Below, piece after piece: positions 40,513 to 46,840 of a DNA stretch of 46,840 bases (position 1 is its first letter; each line of letters opens with the position of its first letter). The notes beneath the pieces are model-generated. The model did no database searches and was not told the DNA's origin. It worked only from the letters and a program-made list of their open reading frames with translations. The stretch is taken from positions 1 to 46,840 of the forward strand of contig CAYURH010000007.1 of assembly GCA_964447105.1 (NCBI GenBank), given 5' to 3'. This DNA comes from CAYURH01 sp964447105 (GTDB lineage: Bacteria; Patescibacteriota; Saccharimonadia; Saccharimonadales; EFPC-124). A program made the translations under genes and the position numbers.

Positions 40513-40638
40513 ATGCCAACACCCAAAAAGAAACCCGCCAAGAAACCAGCCAAAAAAGCATCGCAAGCCGACGACGCAGCCGCAATAGCCAAAAAAATGC
40601 AGGCCAAAGCCGACAACGACGGCTGCGTATTTTGCTAA
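40513..40638 (+). CDS. Lysine/alanine-rich 41-residue peptide with C-terminal CVFC
   Basis: A short frame with a consensus -35, a good Shine-Dalgarno (AAAGGA, 7 bases upstream) and a clear composition signal: MPTPKKKPAKKPAKKASQ, a histone H1-like or nucleoid-protein-like tail, then a helix (AAAIAKKMQAKA) and DGCVFC at the very C-terminus. The final C-x2-C could bind a metal, be modified or be a redox pair. No signal peptide is present. It is divergent from the redox operon. The function is unknown. Confidence 0.6.
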   Translation: MPTPKKKPAKKPAKKASQADDAAAIAKKMQAKADNDGCVFC

Positions 40639-40665
40639 TATAGTTTTGCGATAAGTTTATTTTTT

Positions 40666-40697
40666 ACGGACACCGCGCGTAAATGCACGGTGCCCGT
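40666..40697. terminator. Hairpin between the peptide gene and the 216-residue orphan
   Basis: ACGG and CACCG (40666-40675, one bulge) pair with CGGTG and CCGT (40688-40697). It lies at the 3' end of the convergent orphan gene. Confidence 0.5.
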
Positions 40698-40725
40698 AAG
40701 TGCCGGTCGGCAGAAGCCTGGCGTT

Positions 40726-41376
40726 TTAGGCGCAGGGCTCCAGGCACAGCGCGCCCGGTCGCCAGATGCAGGGCGGCGCCTGATTGGGGCCGAACACCAC
40801 AACACGACCATCCTGCTCGGCTTTGATGGCCGCACAGACACGTTCGACTAGCGTGGTGATCGTGCCCACTTCGTCTGTGGGCGCGGACATCTGGAATCGA
40901 ACACCCATTGGATTGCCCACTCCGTCGAGCACGACCTGGCACTGTTCGGCTCCGTCGACGGCATCGACTGTCTGGGCCACCTGGGGGTCGAGGCCCAGAA
41001 TCCAGGGCTTGGTGACGGCCAGGACGATGGTCGTACTCGCCTGGGCGGTACGCGCCTGGGCGGCCATTTTCATGAGCGTCAATGGGTTGACCGCTTTGAC
41101 CAGTTCGCCGATCTGGTCATCTGTGATGGTGGCCGTCCTTCCGCCTTGCAGAAAGAAGGTGGTTACGAATGAACCACTGTCGCTGACGCCAACCTGTGTC
41201 CTTTTGATGAACGGCAGCTTCTCCACGATGGTGCCGGCCCAGCTTCGGGCCTCGTCACCTGTTACTGCCGTCATCAGCACTGCTATCCCGTTGCGGTTCG
41301 GCCGTATGTTCAGCCGAGCCGCAAGCTGTGGAACGCTCAATGTTCCTCCATACGTACGCTCAAGCGATCTGAGCAA
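40726..41376 (-). CDS. GC-rich orphan protein (216 aa)
   Basis: A protein of up to 216 residues, soluble, with no recognised family. It looks alpha/beta (NGIAVLMTAVTGDEARSW, GRVVVFGPNQAPPCIW) and ends in LCLEPCA with cysteines close to the C-terminus. The only early in-frame start is TTG at 41376; no Shine-Dalgarno is visible and the true start may differ. An AT-rich promoter region lies upstream. Codons are strongly GC-ending. It sits next to another GC-rich orphan on the same strand, about 100 bp apart. The opposite-strand frame is a low-complexity shadow. Confidence 0.5.
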   Translation of the reverse strand: MLRSLERTYGGTLSVPQLAARLNIRPNRNGIAVLMTAVTGDEARSWAGTIVEKLPFIKRTQVGVSDSGSFVTTFFLQGGRTATITDDQIGELVKAVNPLTLMKMAAQARTAQASTTIVLAVTKPWILGLDPQVAQTVDAVDGAEQCQVVLDGVGNPMGVRFQMSAPTDEVGTITTLVERVCAAIKAEQDGRVVVFGPNQAPPCIWRPGALCLEPCA

Positions 41377-41481
41377 ATGTGGCTGATACGATAATATTAT
41401 AATATATTTCTGTGATTTTAAAAACAGCCCGCTCGGCGCCTGTGGCCGCGCGTCGTTGCGCGGCTCACGGCGGCCGAGGGG

Positions 41482-41937
41482 CTATGTGCGGTTGGCCTGA
41501 CGCTGCCTGTGCTGTTCGTCCCATTCGTCCAGTTCCACTTGGAACTCTGCGTCCGGGAAGATTTGTCCCAGCAGGGTTTGCGCGTCCTTATGGAACCAGC
41601 CATAACTACCCGCCCCATCGACTTCGCAGAACTCCTTGGGGGCAATGGGCGGTTTGGGCACGAAATCGTTGTCGACCCCCCACGTCATGCGGAGCCTATT
41701 GGTAACGGGGTCGCGGTAGAGATTGACCGATGTCAACGGCCCGCTTGGTGCGCCGGCTGCGCGAACTGACACGACATTCGGCCATATGCCAGTCGCAATC
41801 AAGGGTGCGCCCAGAAATCTGGCCAGATGACGGAAGAAAGTCGTGTTGTCCATGTAGGACATGTGCCCGATGTCGATCTCCGCGCTGATCGTGCGGATGA
41901 TGATCAATCGTACAGCGCGCAGTGGATTGGGGTTCAT
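41482..41937 (-). CDS. GC-rich orphan protein (151 aa)
   Basis: A 151-residue soluble protein with no recognised family: MNPNPLRAVRLIIIRTISAE at the start, a proline-rich middle (VPKPPIAPKEFCEVDGAGS) and an acidic end (ELDEWDEQHRQRQ). ATG at 41937 is chosen because AAGGAGAG lies 7 bases upstream; GTG 6 bases earlier would overlap that site. TGCTATACT (minus strand, about 41995-41987) is an extended -10 and the leader has a CCCTG/CAGGG hairpin. Codons are GC-ending. A CCGCGC/GCGCGG hairpin lies behind the gene. Confidence 0.58.
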   Translation of the reverse strand: MNPNPLRAVRLIIIRTISAEIDIGHMSYMDNTTFFRHLARFLGAPLIATGIWPNVVSVRAAGAPSGPLTSVNLYRDPVTNRLRMTWGVDNDFVPKPPIAPKEFCEVDGAGSYGWFHKDAQTLLGQIFPDAEFQVELDEWDEQHRQRQANRT

Positions 41938-42017
41938 ATCCACTCTCCTTGCCGTTTGTCTCCCCAGCCCTGTTCAGGGTGGCGCCAGTATAGCAAATTT
42001 TGGGTAGAATTTCAATG

Positions 42018-43532
42018 CTAGTCGGCAACAGCCACGTCGTCGCCAAAGTGTTTTTTGAGCCGCGCGTGCACGCCGCCGGGTTGACGACCCAAGCTGGTGC
42101 AAAGTTCTTGCAAGCCCTTACCAGTGTTAAATAGGTCAACCAATAATTTGTCGTCCAGTTTGGACCACGGCATAAATGCTTTGGGATACGTCAGGCGCAT
42201 GGTGGCGATTTTTTCGGCCCACGCGGTGTTTTTCTTTTTGGTTTTGGCTTCTTTGGGTTTAATCACTACATCGAGATCACGGTATGTTTCGTTGGCTTCG
42301 GCCGATTTGGTCTGCAGGTCTTGGTCGATAGCGAGCGCGTCAGTACTCACGCGCAGCGCCATGCGGTTGATGCCTACGAGCGCCAGCGTGTCTAGGCTAC
42401 GCACTCGGCTGAGCGCTACGTAGCCCATGCCTTCTACAAACGCCCGGCGCAGGTCGATACGTGCAGCATCCAGCGTCATGCCTTGGCTTTTGTGAACGGT
42501 AATTGCCCAGGCGAGCCGTAGTGGAATTTGGGTGAGGCTGGCGCGCTTTTTGTCACCATCGCGGAGCTCCCAACTGTCGGGGCTGACCACTACTTGGCGG
42601 CCGTTGCGCAAAGTGACCACCGGGTAACCGGTGAGTTCTTCGAATTCTGTCACTACCCCCAGCGAACCATTCACATATTTTTTGTCCTGACTGTTTTTGA
42701 TGCACATTACCAGCGCACCTTGTTTGAGCACGAGTGTCTCGGGCGCCAAACACGAACGCTTGAGCGTGTCTACGTAATTAGCTTTGCCCGTGGTGATCAT
42801 GGGGAAGCTGTGCTCTTCGCCTGGCAGTTGATCGATGGCTTTTTGGTTGATGGTGTCGACGTCGATGTTGGTGGTGTGGAGTTCGGTGATGTCTTGCTGG
42901 GTACTCACATCGGCACCTACACGATCGAATAATGCTTTGCCGTGGCGCTGGCGCAAATCATTGGTACGAAGGGCGGTCAGGATGTCTAAGAATTCATCGT
43001 CGTTTTGGCGATGCTGCTCGCTCAAATAGCAAATGGCTGGATCCATGGTTTGCCAGGCGGCAGAATGCACCACAAACCGACCTTGGTCATTTTGCCCGCG
43101 CGTGACGGGTGGTAACTGGAAGAAATCGCCACAGAGAATCACCTGTAGCCCGCCAAACGGTTTGGTCCCACCGCGCACGCGGCGAGTGACTTCTTCGATC
43201 ATGTCCAGACGATAGTCGTGCAGCATGGAGATTTCATCGATGATGAGCACGTCGGTTTTTTTGATGGTGTCACGCCTACCTTTGGGCAAGTCCGCAAAAA
43301 AGTGCGGCCCCAGTTCGTCGTGCACGCCAATACCGCTCCACGAGTGGATAGTACTACCACCCAAGTGCGTGGCGGCGAGACCGGTAGTGGCAGTGACGGC
43401 TACAACCTTGCCTTGCTCTTTGGCTTCCTGAATAAACTGATTCAGCACAAATGTCTTGCCCGAACCAGCTTGGCCGGTCAGCAATACGTTGTGACCGGCC
43501 AGCATTATCCCAAGTGCTCGCGATTGTTTCAC
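42018..43532 (-). CDS. PIF1-like DNA helicase
   Basis: A 504-residue superfamily 1B helicase of the PIF1/RecD type. Walker A is GQAGSGKT (20-27), motif Ia is VAVTATTGLAATHLGGSTIH, motif II is DVLIIDEISMLHDYR, the PIF1 signature follows in GGLQVILCGDFFQLPPV, and motif VI is AWAITVHKSQGMTLD and YVALSRVRSLDTL. PIF1 helicases unwind G-quadruplexes, R-loops and stalled forks. The last 70 residues (WSKLDDKLLVDLFNTGKG) form a helical domain like a small DNA-binding module found in other bacterial UvrD/PIF1 proteins. It starts with GTG; TATAAT with an extended TG lies exactly 6 nt upstream and there is no Shine-Dalgarno, so the mRNA is predicted leaderless. Confidence 0.93.
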   Translation of the reverse strand: MKQSRALGIMLAGHNVLLTGQAGSGKTFVLNQFIQEAKEQGKVVAVTATTGLAATHLGGSTIHSWSGIGVHDELGPHFFADLPKGRRDTIKKTDVLIIDEISMLHDYRLDMIEEVTRRVRGGTKPFGGLQVILCGDFFQLPPVTRGQNDQGRFVVHSAAWQTMDPAICYLSEQHRQNDDEFLDILTALRTNDLRQRHGKALFDRVGADVSTQQDITELHTTNIDVDTINQKAIDQLPGEEHSFPMITTGKANYVDTLKRSCLAPETLVLKQGALVMCIKNSQDKKYVNGSLGVVTEFEELTGYPVVTLRNGRQVVVSPDSWELRDGDKKRASLTQIPLRLAWAITVHKSQGMTLDAARIDLRRAFVEGMGYVALSRVRSLDTLALVGINRMALRVSTDALAIDQDLQTKSAEANETYRDLDVVIKPKEAKTKKKNTAWAEKIATMRLTYPKAFMPWSKLDDKLLVDLFNTGKGLQELCTSLGRQPGGVHARLKKHFGDDVAVAD

Positions 43533-43562
43533 TGCGGGATTATATCACGAGTTGGGGTGATA

Positions 43563-44045
43563 CTATTTCTTTTGATTGTCGTGAATAGTGGTGACAACTT
43601 TGCCGTCGTCTTTCAGGTTTTCCCAGAACAAAATTTGGTCGCGGTTGATGTGCATGCTATCTTCGGGACCATGTAGTTCATTGCCGAGTTTGGCTAGAGA
43701 TACTGAGCTGTTATTGTTGGTGCTGTTTTTGTCGGCAGGTTGCACGGCTTGCTGCACTTGCAGATAGTAGATGTCGGAGCATTCCACGTATTTGTCGGTT
43801 ACGTTGCTGAGTTTGCAGAAGTACACCTGGCCGTTGGTCAGGAATACGGCTTGATACTGACTTTTTTTGATGCCGGCGTCGGCACCCATGGTCTTCATGA
43901 GCCACCAACCGGCGGCAAGAACTACTAATATGACCACCACAATGGCGCCAATCATCCATGGTTTTTTGTCGCCGCCACTCATGCCCATGCCCATATTTTG
44001 GTGGTGTCCGCGACCGTCGTTTGCAGAAGGACCTTTGAAATCCAT
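43563..44045 (-). CDS. Single-pass membrane protein with glycine/methionine/histidine-rich N-terminus
   Basis: A 160-residue protein. The cytoplasmic start is rich in histidine, methionine and glycine (GRGHHQNMGMGMSGG), which could bind copper or another metal. One membrane helix (about residues 31-50) is followed by an exported domain (YQAVFLTNGQVYFCKLSNVT, then VECSDIYYLQ) with two cysteines 14 residues apart. AGAGGT lies before the ATG, so it has a leader. No family name is known to me. Confidence 0.65.
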   Translation of the reverse strand: MDFKGPSANDGRGHHQNMGMGMSGGDKKPWMIGAIVVVILVVLAAGWWLMKTMGADAGIKKSQYQAVFLTNGQVYFCKLSNVTDKYVECSDIYYLQVQQAVQPADKNSTNNNSSVSLAKLGNELHGPEDSMHINRDQILFWENLKDDGKVVTTIHDNQKK

Positions 44046-44171
44046 ATACCTCTACCCCTGATTCTAAATAGTTATGCTATCATTCAGTCTAACTAAATTA
44101 ACAGTAGGATACAAGACCGCGTGCGCCCCTGTTCAGATCAGAGAGATTTTGGTACAATGGGGCTGCTCTAA

Positions 44172-44248
44172 GGCAGCGTAGCTCAGTCGGTTAGAGCGGA
44201 GGACTCATAAGCCTCAGGTCACTGGTTCGATTCCAGTCGCTGCTACCA
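44172..44248 (+). tRNA. tRNA-Met (CAU), elongator type
   Basis: A full cloverleaf: acceptor GGCAGCG/CGCTGCT (six pairs and one G-T), D stem GCTC/GAGC, anticodon loop CTCATAA, T arm ACTGG/CCAGT and encoded CCA. The sequence GGCAGCGTAGCTCAGTCGGTTAGAGC is close to bacterial elongator tRNA-Met. The anticodon stem has an A-G mismatch next to the loop. TACAAT (44153-44158) is the likely -10. Confidence 0.9.
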
Positions 44249-44284
44249 AGTAAAAGCCCCACCTTGCGTGGGGCTTTTACTTGG
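44246..44284 (+). terminator. Perfect 17-bp hairpin starting at the tRNA CCA end
   Basis: CCAAGTAAAAGCCCCAC (44246-44262) pairs perfectly with GTGGGGCTTTTACTTGG (44268-44284), five-base loop. The first three bases are the tRNA CCA. TTTTACTT in the 3' arm serves as the T-rich stretch. Confidence 0.85.
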
Positions 44285-44420
44285 TATCGGGCTAGGGTCG
44301 AACCCGGGACTCGACAGCTACGCTGGCGAAGTCACTGGTTCGTTCACGAAAAACGCGCGCAGCTGCTTGCAGCGAGCGCTTTTAAAGTGTTGTCTTCCAG
44401 TCGCTGCCACATGCCCGCCC
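44285..44420. pseudogene. tRNA remnants downstream of tRNA-Met
   Basis: Antisense, ATCGGGCTAGGGTCGAACCC (44286-44305) has the shape of a T arm and acceptor end, with CCA read from the hairpin arm. On the plus strand GTCACTGGTTCG (44331-44342) equals the T arm of the intact tRNA-Met, and TTCCAGTCGCTGCCAC (44395-44410) equals its 3' half; about 50 bp is inserted between them, in the T loop. So one copy of the tRNA 3' end has been split. Confidence 0.6.
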
Positions 44421-44486
44421 CTGCCCTTGCCTCCTCACCCACCGAGTGCTACCATTAAGTAACAAAGCTTATAAACTATTTGACTG

Positions 44487-44726
44487 ATGAAAACAATTAC
44501 CTTCGACAATACTGAAGTTGCCAAACGAACTGTACTTGCGCTGACCGGCAAAGCGGTCGACCCCGACGGATATGTGATAGAAATAGCCAGTGGCGAAAGG
44601 GTGGTAACGCCGCAAAATGAAGAACTAACGCTCGAAAACTTTGCCGGCGTGCGGCCTGGGAGCGAAGTCTTTATTACTAATGACCTGCCATCGCTTTTAG
44701 AGCAGGTGACATACATAAAGGGCTAA
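44487..44726 (+). CDS. Small protein of unknown function (79 aa)
   Basis: A 79-residue soluble protein with strand-rich sequence (MKTITFDNTEV, GYVIEIASGERVVTPQNEEL, GSEVFITNDLPSLLEQV). No family is recognised. TATAAA lies 11 nt before the ATG, so the leader would be 4-5 nt, with no Shine-Dalgarno. It ends 6 bp before the next gene, so the two form a pair. Confidence 0.6.
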   Translation: MKTITFDNTEVAKRTVLALTGKAVDPDGYVIEIASGERVVTPQNEELTLENFAGVRPGSEVFITNDLPSLLEQVTYIKG

Positions 44727-44732
44727 ACTGGC

Positions 44733-45668
44733 ATGTCGCTGCTGGAAACTCTCGGCAGTTTGCTTGGGATTGGTGATGATCAGGCCAAACTGCATCTAGA
44801 TGTTTTGAGTGGCAACGATAATTCTCATTCGCCCAAAGATACCAAAAAAGCCAAGCTGATAGAGAAGTCCAAAACGCGCACCAAAACGATTGACAAAAGT
44901 CGCACCAAAACCGTTGATAAATCAACATATATCGACAATTCAGTACACTACAATTTCCAGTTGCCCGCGGTTGACCCGCTTAATCTGCCGCAGGTTGTCC
45001 AGCCGCTGCTTGAAGCCTACGAGCAAAAACAAATTACGTACGTGACCGAACAGCACCAAGCAGAAGTCACCAATGTGCTGACGTTTGAACAACATCCGCA
45101 AATACGCAGCGTGCTGACGTTTTTCGAAAACAAGCTGACGCCGCGCGATTTTGCGTTGGTGCGAACGGGCATCTACATTAGGCACTTGCACAGTACCAAT
45201 CAGCGCGAAGAAGCCAACCGCCAGTGGAAAGCTATTTCCAACAACAATAGTAATCGCGACAAACGGGTTATAAAGCTGGCCAGCGCGAATTATTTCACCA
45301 CCTACTTTCGCCCACTATTCAACGAGCTGGCACAAGGCGGGCCAGACCCGGAAGGTCGGTTTAGGCGATTATTTGACGACATTATCGACGACATGCGGTT
45401 TGCTATATTTGTGAGCGCCGAAATGGGCGTGGGCGAACTGGTGGGCGAGGTGATGTATAAAGCCAAACGCAATATTCATTATGGGGTGCGGGACGACGTT
45501 ATTTACATTCATGCTGCCGGCGCCAGCTGCCGCACTGTTGAAGCGGCGGTAGAAGAGTTGAGCGCTACATTCCCCAAAATCGTTTTAAAACCTATTTCCA
45601 AGCCGGGGCAGCAGCTGATTAAAGCCAGTGTGTATTATCGCCAAAACAATCTAGCCGCAGCCACGTAG
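44733..45668 (+). CDS. Uncharacterised protein with lysine/threonine-repeat linker (311 aa)
   Basis: A 311-residue protein in three parts. Residues 1-35 are a short amphipathic start (LLETLGSLLGIGDDQAKLHL). Residues 36-70 are a basic repetitive linker (KSKTRTKTIDKSRTKTVDKS). The rest is a mixed, mostly helical domain (LTPRDFALVRTGIYIRHLHS, FRRLFDDIIDDMRFAIFVSA) ending in a strand-helix module (DDVIYIHAAGASCRTVEAAV). No family is recognised. It follows the 79-residue gene by 6 bp and has no neighbours that give away a role. A defence or envelope function cannot be excluded. Confidence 0.6.
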   Translation: MSLLETLGSLLGIGDDQAKLHLDVLSGNDNSHSPKDTKKAKLIEKSKTRTKTIDKSRTKTVDKSTYIDNSVHYNFQLPAVDPLNLPQVVQPLLEAYEQKQITYVTEQHQAEVTNVLTFEQHPQIRSVLTFFENKLTPRDFALVRTGIYIRHLHSTNQREEANRQWKAISNNNSNRDKRVIKLASANYFTTYFRPLFNELAQGGPDPEGRFRRLFDDIIDDMRFAIFVSAEMGVGELVGEVMYKAKRNIHYGVRDDVIYIHAAGASCRTVEAAVEELSATFPKIVLKPISKPGQQLIKASVYYRQNNLAAAT

Positions 45669-45691
45669 AAGCGATTTGCTATCATACTAAT

Positions 45692-46327
45692 ATGAACACA
45701 ATTATCTTCACCTACGCCAGCCAAGGGTTGGGGCTGGTGCTGGCCAATCATTTTGCTGCCAAGAATTGGCAGGTAATCGGCACGGGGCGCGGTGGTAGGC
45801 CGGCGGCGCTAGCGGCCGAAGCGGATTACCAGCAGTTTGACGCGTCGGATATGGGTGCCTGCCAGCAGTTTTGGCAATCACTGGTGCTGAGCGGTGATGT
45901 GTGTTTGGTAAATAACGCTGGCGGTTATGTGAGCGGCGGTCTGCGTCAGACGACGCCCAGCGATTTTGCCGCGCAAATGCAAAGCAACTATTTTGCGGCT
46001 GTGTATATGACGCGCGCCATGGTAGATCGTGCGCCGCAAGCCCGGATTGTAAATATCATTTCAACCAGCGCATTGTCAGCGCACGCCAAAAACAGCGCGT
46101 ATGGAGCGGCCAAAGCGGCGGCGATGCATTTTTTTCAGTCCCTGCAGCAAGAATTTAAACCCAGCGAATATCAGATTACCAATATATACCCGAGCGATAT
46201 CGCCACGCACGGCGACAACCCTAGGGCTATGGCTCCGGCAGACGTGGCGGTATTTGTGGATATGATGCTGTCGGCCCCAAGCACGCTGTATGCTGCCGAT
46301 GTAACGCTTTACCCCAGAGGTAACTAG
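45692..46327 (+). CDS. Short-chain dehydrogenase/reductase
   Basis: A 211-residue SDR. The cofactor motif is reduced to TYASQGLGLVLA (the usual TGxxxGIG reads TYASQGLG), then VCLVNNAGGYVSGG, the catalytic serine is in IISTSALS and the active pair is Y-x3-K in SAYGAAKAA. The substrate is unknown. The ATG has TATCAT with an extended TG exactly 6 nt upstream and no Shine-Dalgarno, so it is predicted leaderless. It converges with the partial GC-rich gene across a perfect hairpin. Confidence 0.88.
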   Translation: MNTIIFTYASQGLGLVLANHFAAKNWQVIGTGRGGRPAALAAEADYQQFDASDMGACQQFWQSLVLSGDVCLVNNAGGYVSGGLRQTTPSDFAAQMQSNYFAAVYMTRAMVDRAPQARIVNIISTSALSAHAKNSAYGAAKAAAMHFFQSLQQEFKPSEYQITNIYPSDIATHGDNPRAMAPADVAVFVDMMLSAPSTLYAADVTLYPRGN

Positions 46328-46345
46328 ATAATTGTAAGTGGGTTA

Positions 46346-46369
46346 CCCCGCGAGCTGTTGCTCGCGGGG
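46346..46369. terminator. GC-rich hairpin between convergent genes
   Basis: CCCCGCGAGC (46346-46355) pairs perfectly with GCTCGCGGGG (46360-46369), loop TGTT. There is no T run. Confidence 0.68.
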
Positions 46370-46388
46370 CTTCCCTCGCAGTTGTTGC

Positions 46389-46840
46389 TCAGCCGAAGAT
46401 GTACTTGTGGCACATCGAGTGAACGCGCGTGATGTAGCTGATGATCGTGCGGTCGCCCATGGCCTGCTGACGGTAGCCCCAGGCCAGGATGACCGGCCAG
46501 GTGGCGGGCAGGGCGGCGATCACGATGGCCGTGCCGATCGGTACGCCGACGCCGAAGATGCAGCCCAGGTAGTTGCCCAGGGCGCTCCAGAACGGGTCGG
46601 CGACGATCGGGTACGCGTAGTTGCCGCTGGTGTGGTCGACCACCTGGGTCAGCACGCCGTCGGCGACCATGTAGTGGGTCGGGACGTCCGCGCCGGACGC
46701 GTCGTGGGCGTACGGGGCCGGGATGCCGAAGATCGGCACGCCGCTGTTCGCCTGCACCGTCACGCTGCCGTCGTCGTTGAGCTGGAAGCCGTCGCCGTCC
46801 AGGCCGCCCACACGGTAGATGTACGCCGTGGGAGCGTTGG
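46389..46840 (-). CDS. GC-rich actinobacterial-like secreted or membrane protein, 5' end outside the window
   Basis: The frame is open to the window edge, so the N-terminus lies beyond it; at least 150 residues are seen. The visible part has an acidic strand-rich region (GLDGDGFQLNDDGSVTVQ), VPTHYMVADGVLTQVVDHTS and then NYAYPIVADPFW, a pattern I know from secreted proteins of Actinobacteria. A hydrophobic segment follows (GVGVPIGTAIVIAALPATW) and the chain ends with a basic tail holding CHKYIFG. Codons are strongly GC-ending. It is the sixth GC-rich gene of the window and the one that most clearly points to an actinobacterial source. Confidence 0.6.
   Translation of the reverse strand, partial: NAPTAYIYRVGGLDGDGFQLNDDGSVTVQANSGVPIFGIPAPYAHDASGADVPTHYMVADGVLTQVVDHTSGNYAYPIVADPFWSALGNYLGCIFGVGVPIGTAIVIAALPATWPVILAWGYRQQAMGDRTIISYITRVHSMCHKYIFG

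Noticed and set aside
40784..41386. Plus-strand frame of 200 codons opposite the 216-residue orphan
   Set aside because: Its composition is dominated by serine, threonine and proline, typical of a shadow frame, and it has no ribosome binding site.
44281..44320. A functional minus-strand tRNA after tRNA-Met
   Set aside because: Only a T-arm and acceptor-like end can be drawn; no D or anticodon arm is present.
44264..44462. Two 64-codon frames after tRNA-Met
   Set aside because: They lie in the terminator and tRNA remnants and have no start signals.

Overview
The window is most likely chromosomal DNA of a Saccharibacteria (TM7) member of the Candidate Phyla Radiation. Points in favour: a short archaeal-type aspartyl-tRNA synthetase (436 aa) in a bacterial context, many small membrane-anchored or secreted proteins of unknown function, an LPXTG-type surface protein, a MutY without iron-sulfur cysteines, no biosynthetic operons, and compact housekeeping genes of about 50% GC. 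Several genes end in TGA (for example mutY and the cytidylyltransferase), so UGA is a stop here, which argues against Absconditabacteria and Gracilibacteria. The lineage call is inference; no rRNA is present. Layout: 1-6.1 kb is a cell-surface polysaccharide operon (CsaB-like pyruvyl transferase and two large polytopic membrane proteins). 6.1-9.7 kb holds small secreted or membrane proteins, a response regulator/histidine kinase pair and an LPXTG protein behind a consensus promoter. 9.7-12.7 kb has a Nudix-like protein with a TylF-type methyltransferase, then an AbrB/MFS-exporter pair. 12.7-15 kb has a Fur-family regulator divergent from a cobalamin riboswitch and the orphan gene it controls. 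15-22.3 kb has a microprotein, DsbA, a CBS-domain membrane protein, aspS with a leader ORF, AlkA, a beta-propeller-like surface protein and MutY. 22.3-27.8 kb has membrane proteins, MscS, a conserved small basic protein and an ABC exporter. 28-31.5 kb is a DNA-repair block (EndoQ-type PHP nuclease and a UvrD-family helicase). 31.5-35.8 kb has a cysteine/tyrosine repeat protein, tRNA-CAU, a YdcF-like protein, trehalase, FtsB/DivIC, a cytidylyltransferase and initiator tRNA. 36.6-40.6 kb is a redox block (disulfide oxidoreductase, ATP-cone protein, CcdA-like protein, HWHAD membrane protein). 42-46.8 kb has a PIF1 helicase, elongator tRNA-Met, an unknown gene pair, a short-chain dehydrogenase and a truncated GC-rich gene. 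Three global patterns stand out. First, at least ten genes have a -10-like hexamer exactly 6 nt before the start codon and no Shine-Dalgarno, so leaderless mRNAs look widespread; many of these promoters have an extended TGn motif. Second, six GC-rich orphan genes (27842, 29403, 35899, 40726, 41482, 46389) sit between native genes, most with a Shine-Dalgarno and a perfect GC-rich hairpin behind them. They look like transferred cassettes, perhaps from a high-GC actinobacterial host. Third, all three CAU-anticodon tRNAs (initiator, elongator and a probable Ile2 type) lie within 12 kb, and two of them have a perfect hairpin that starts at the encoded CCA and then tRNA-derived debris.
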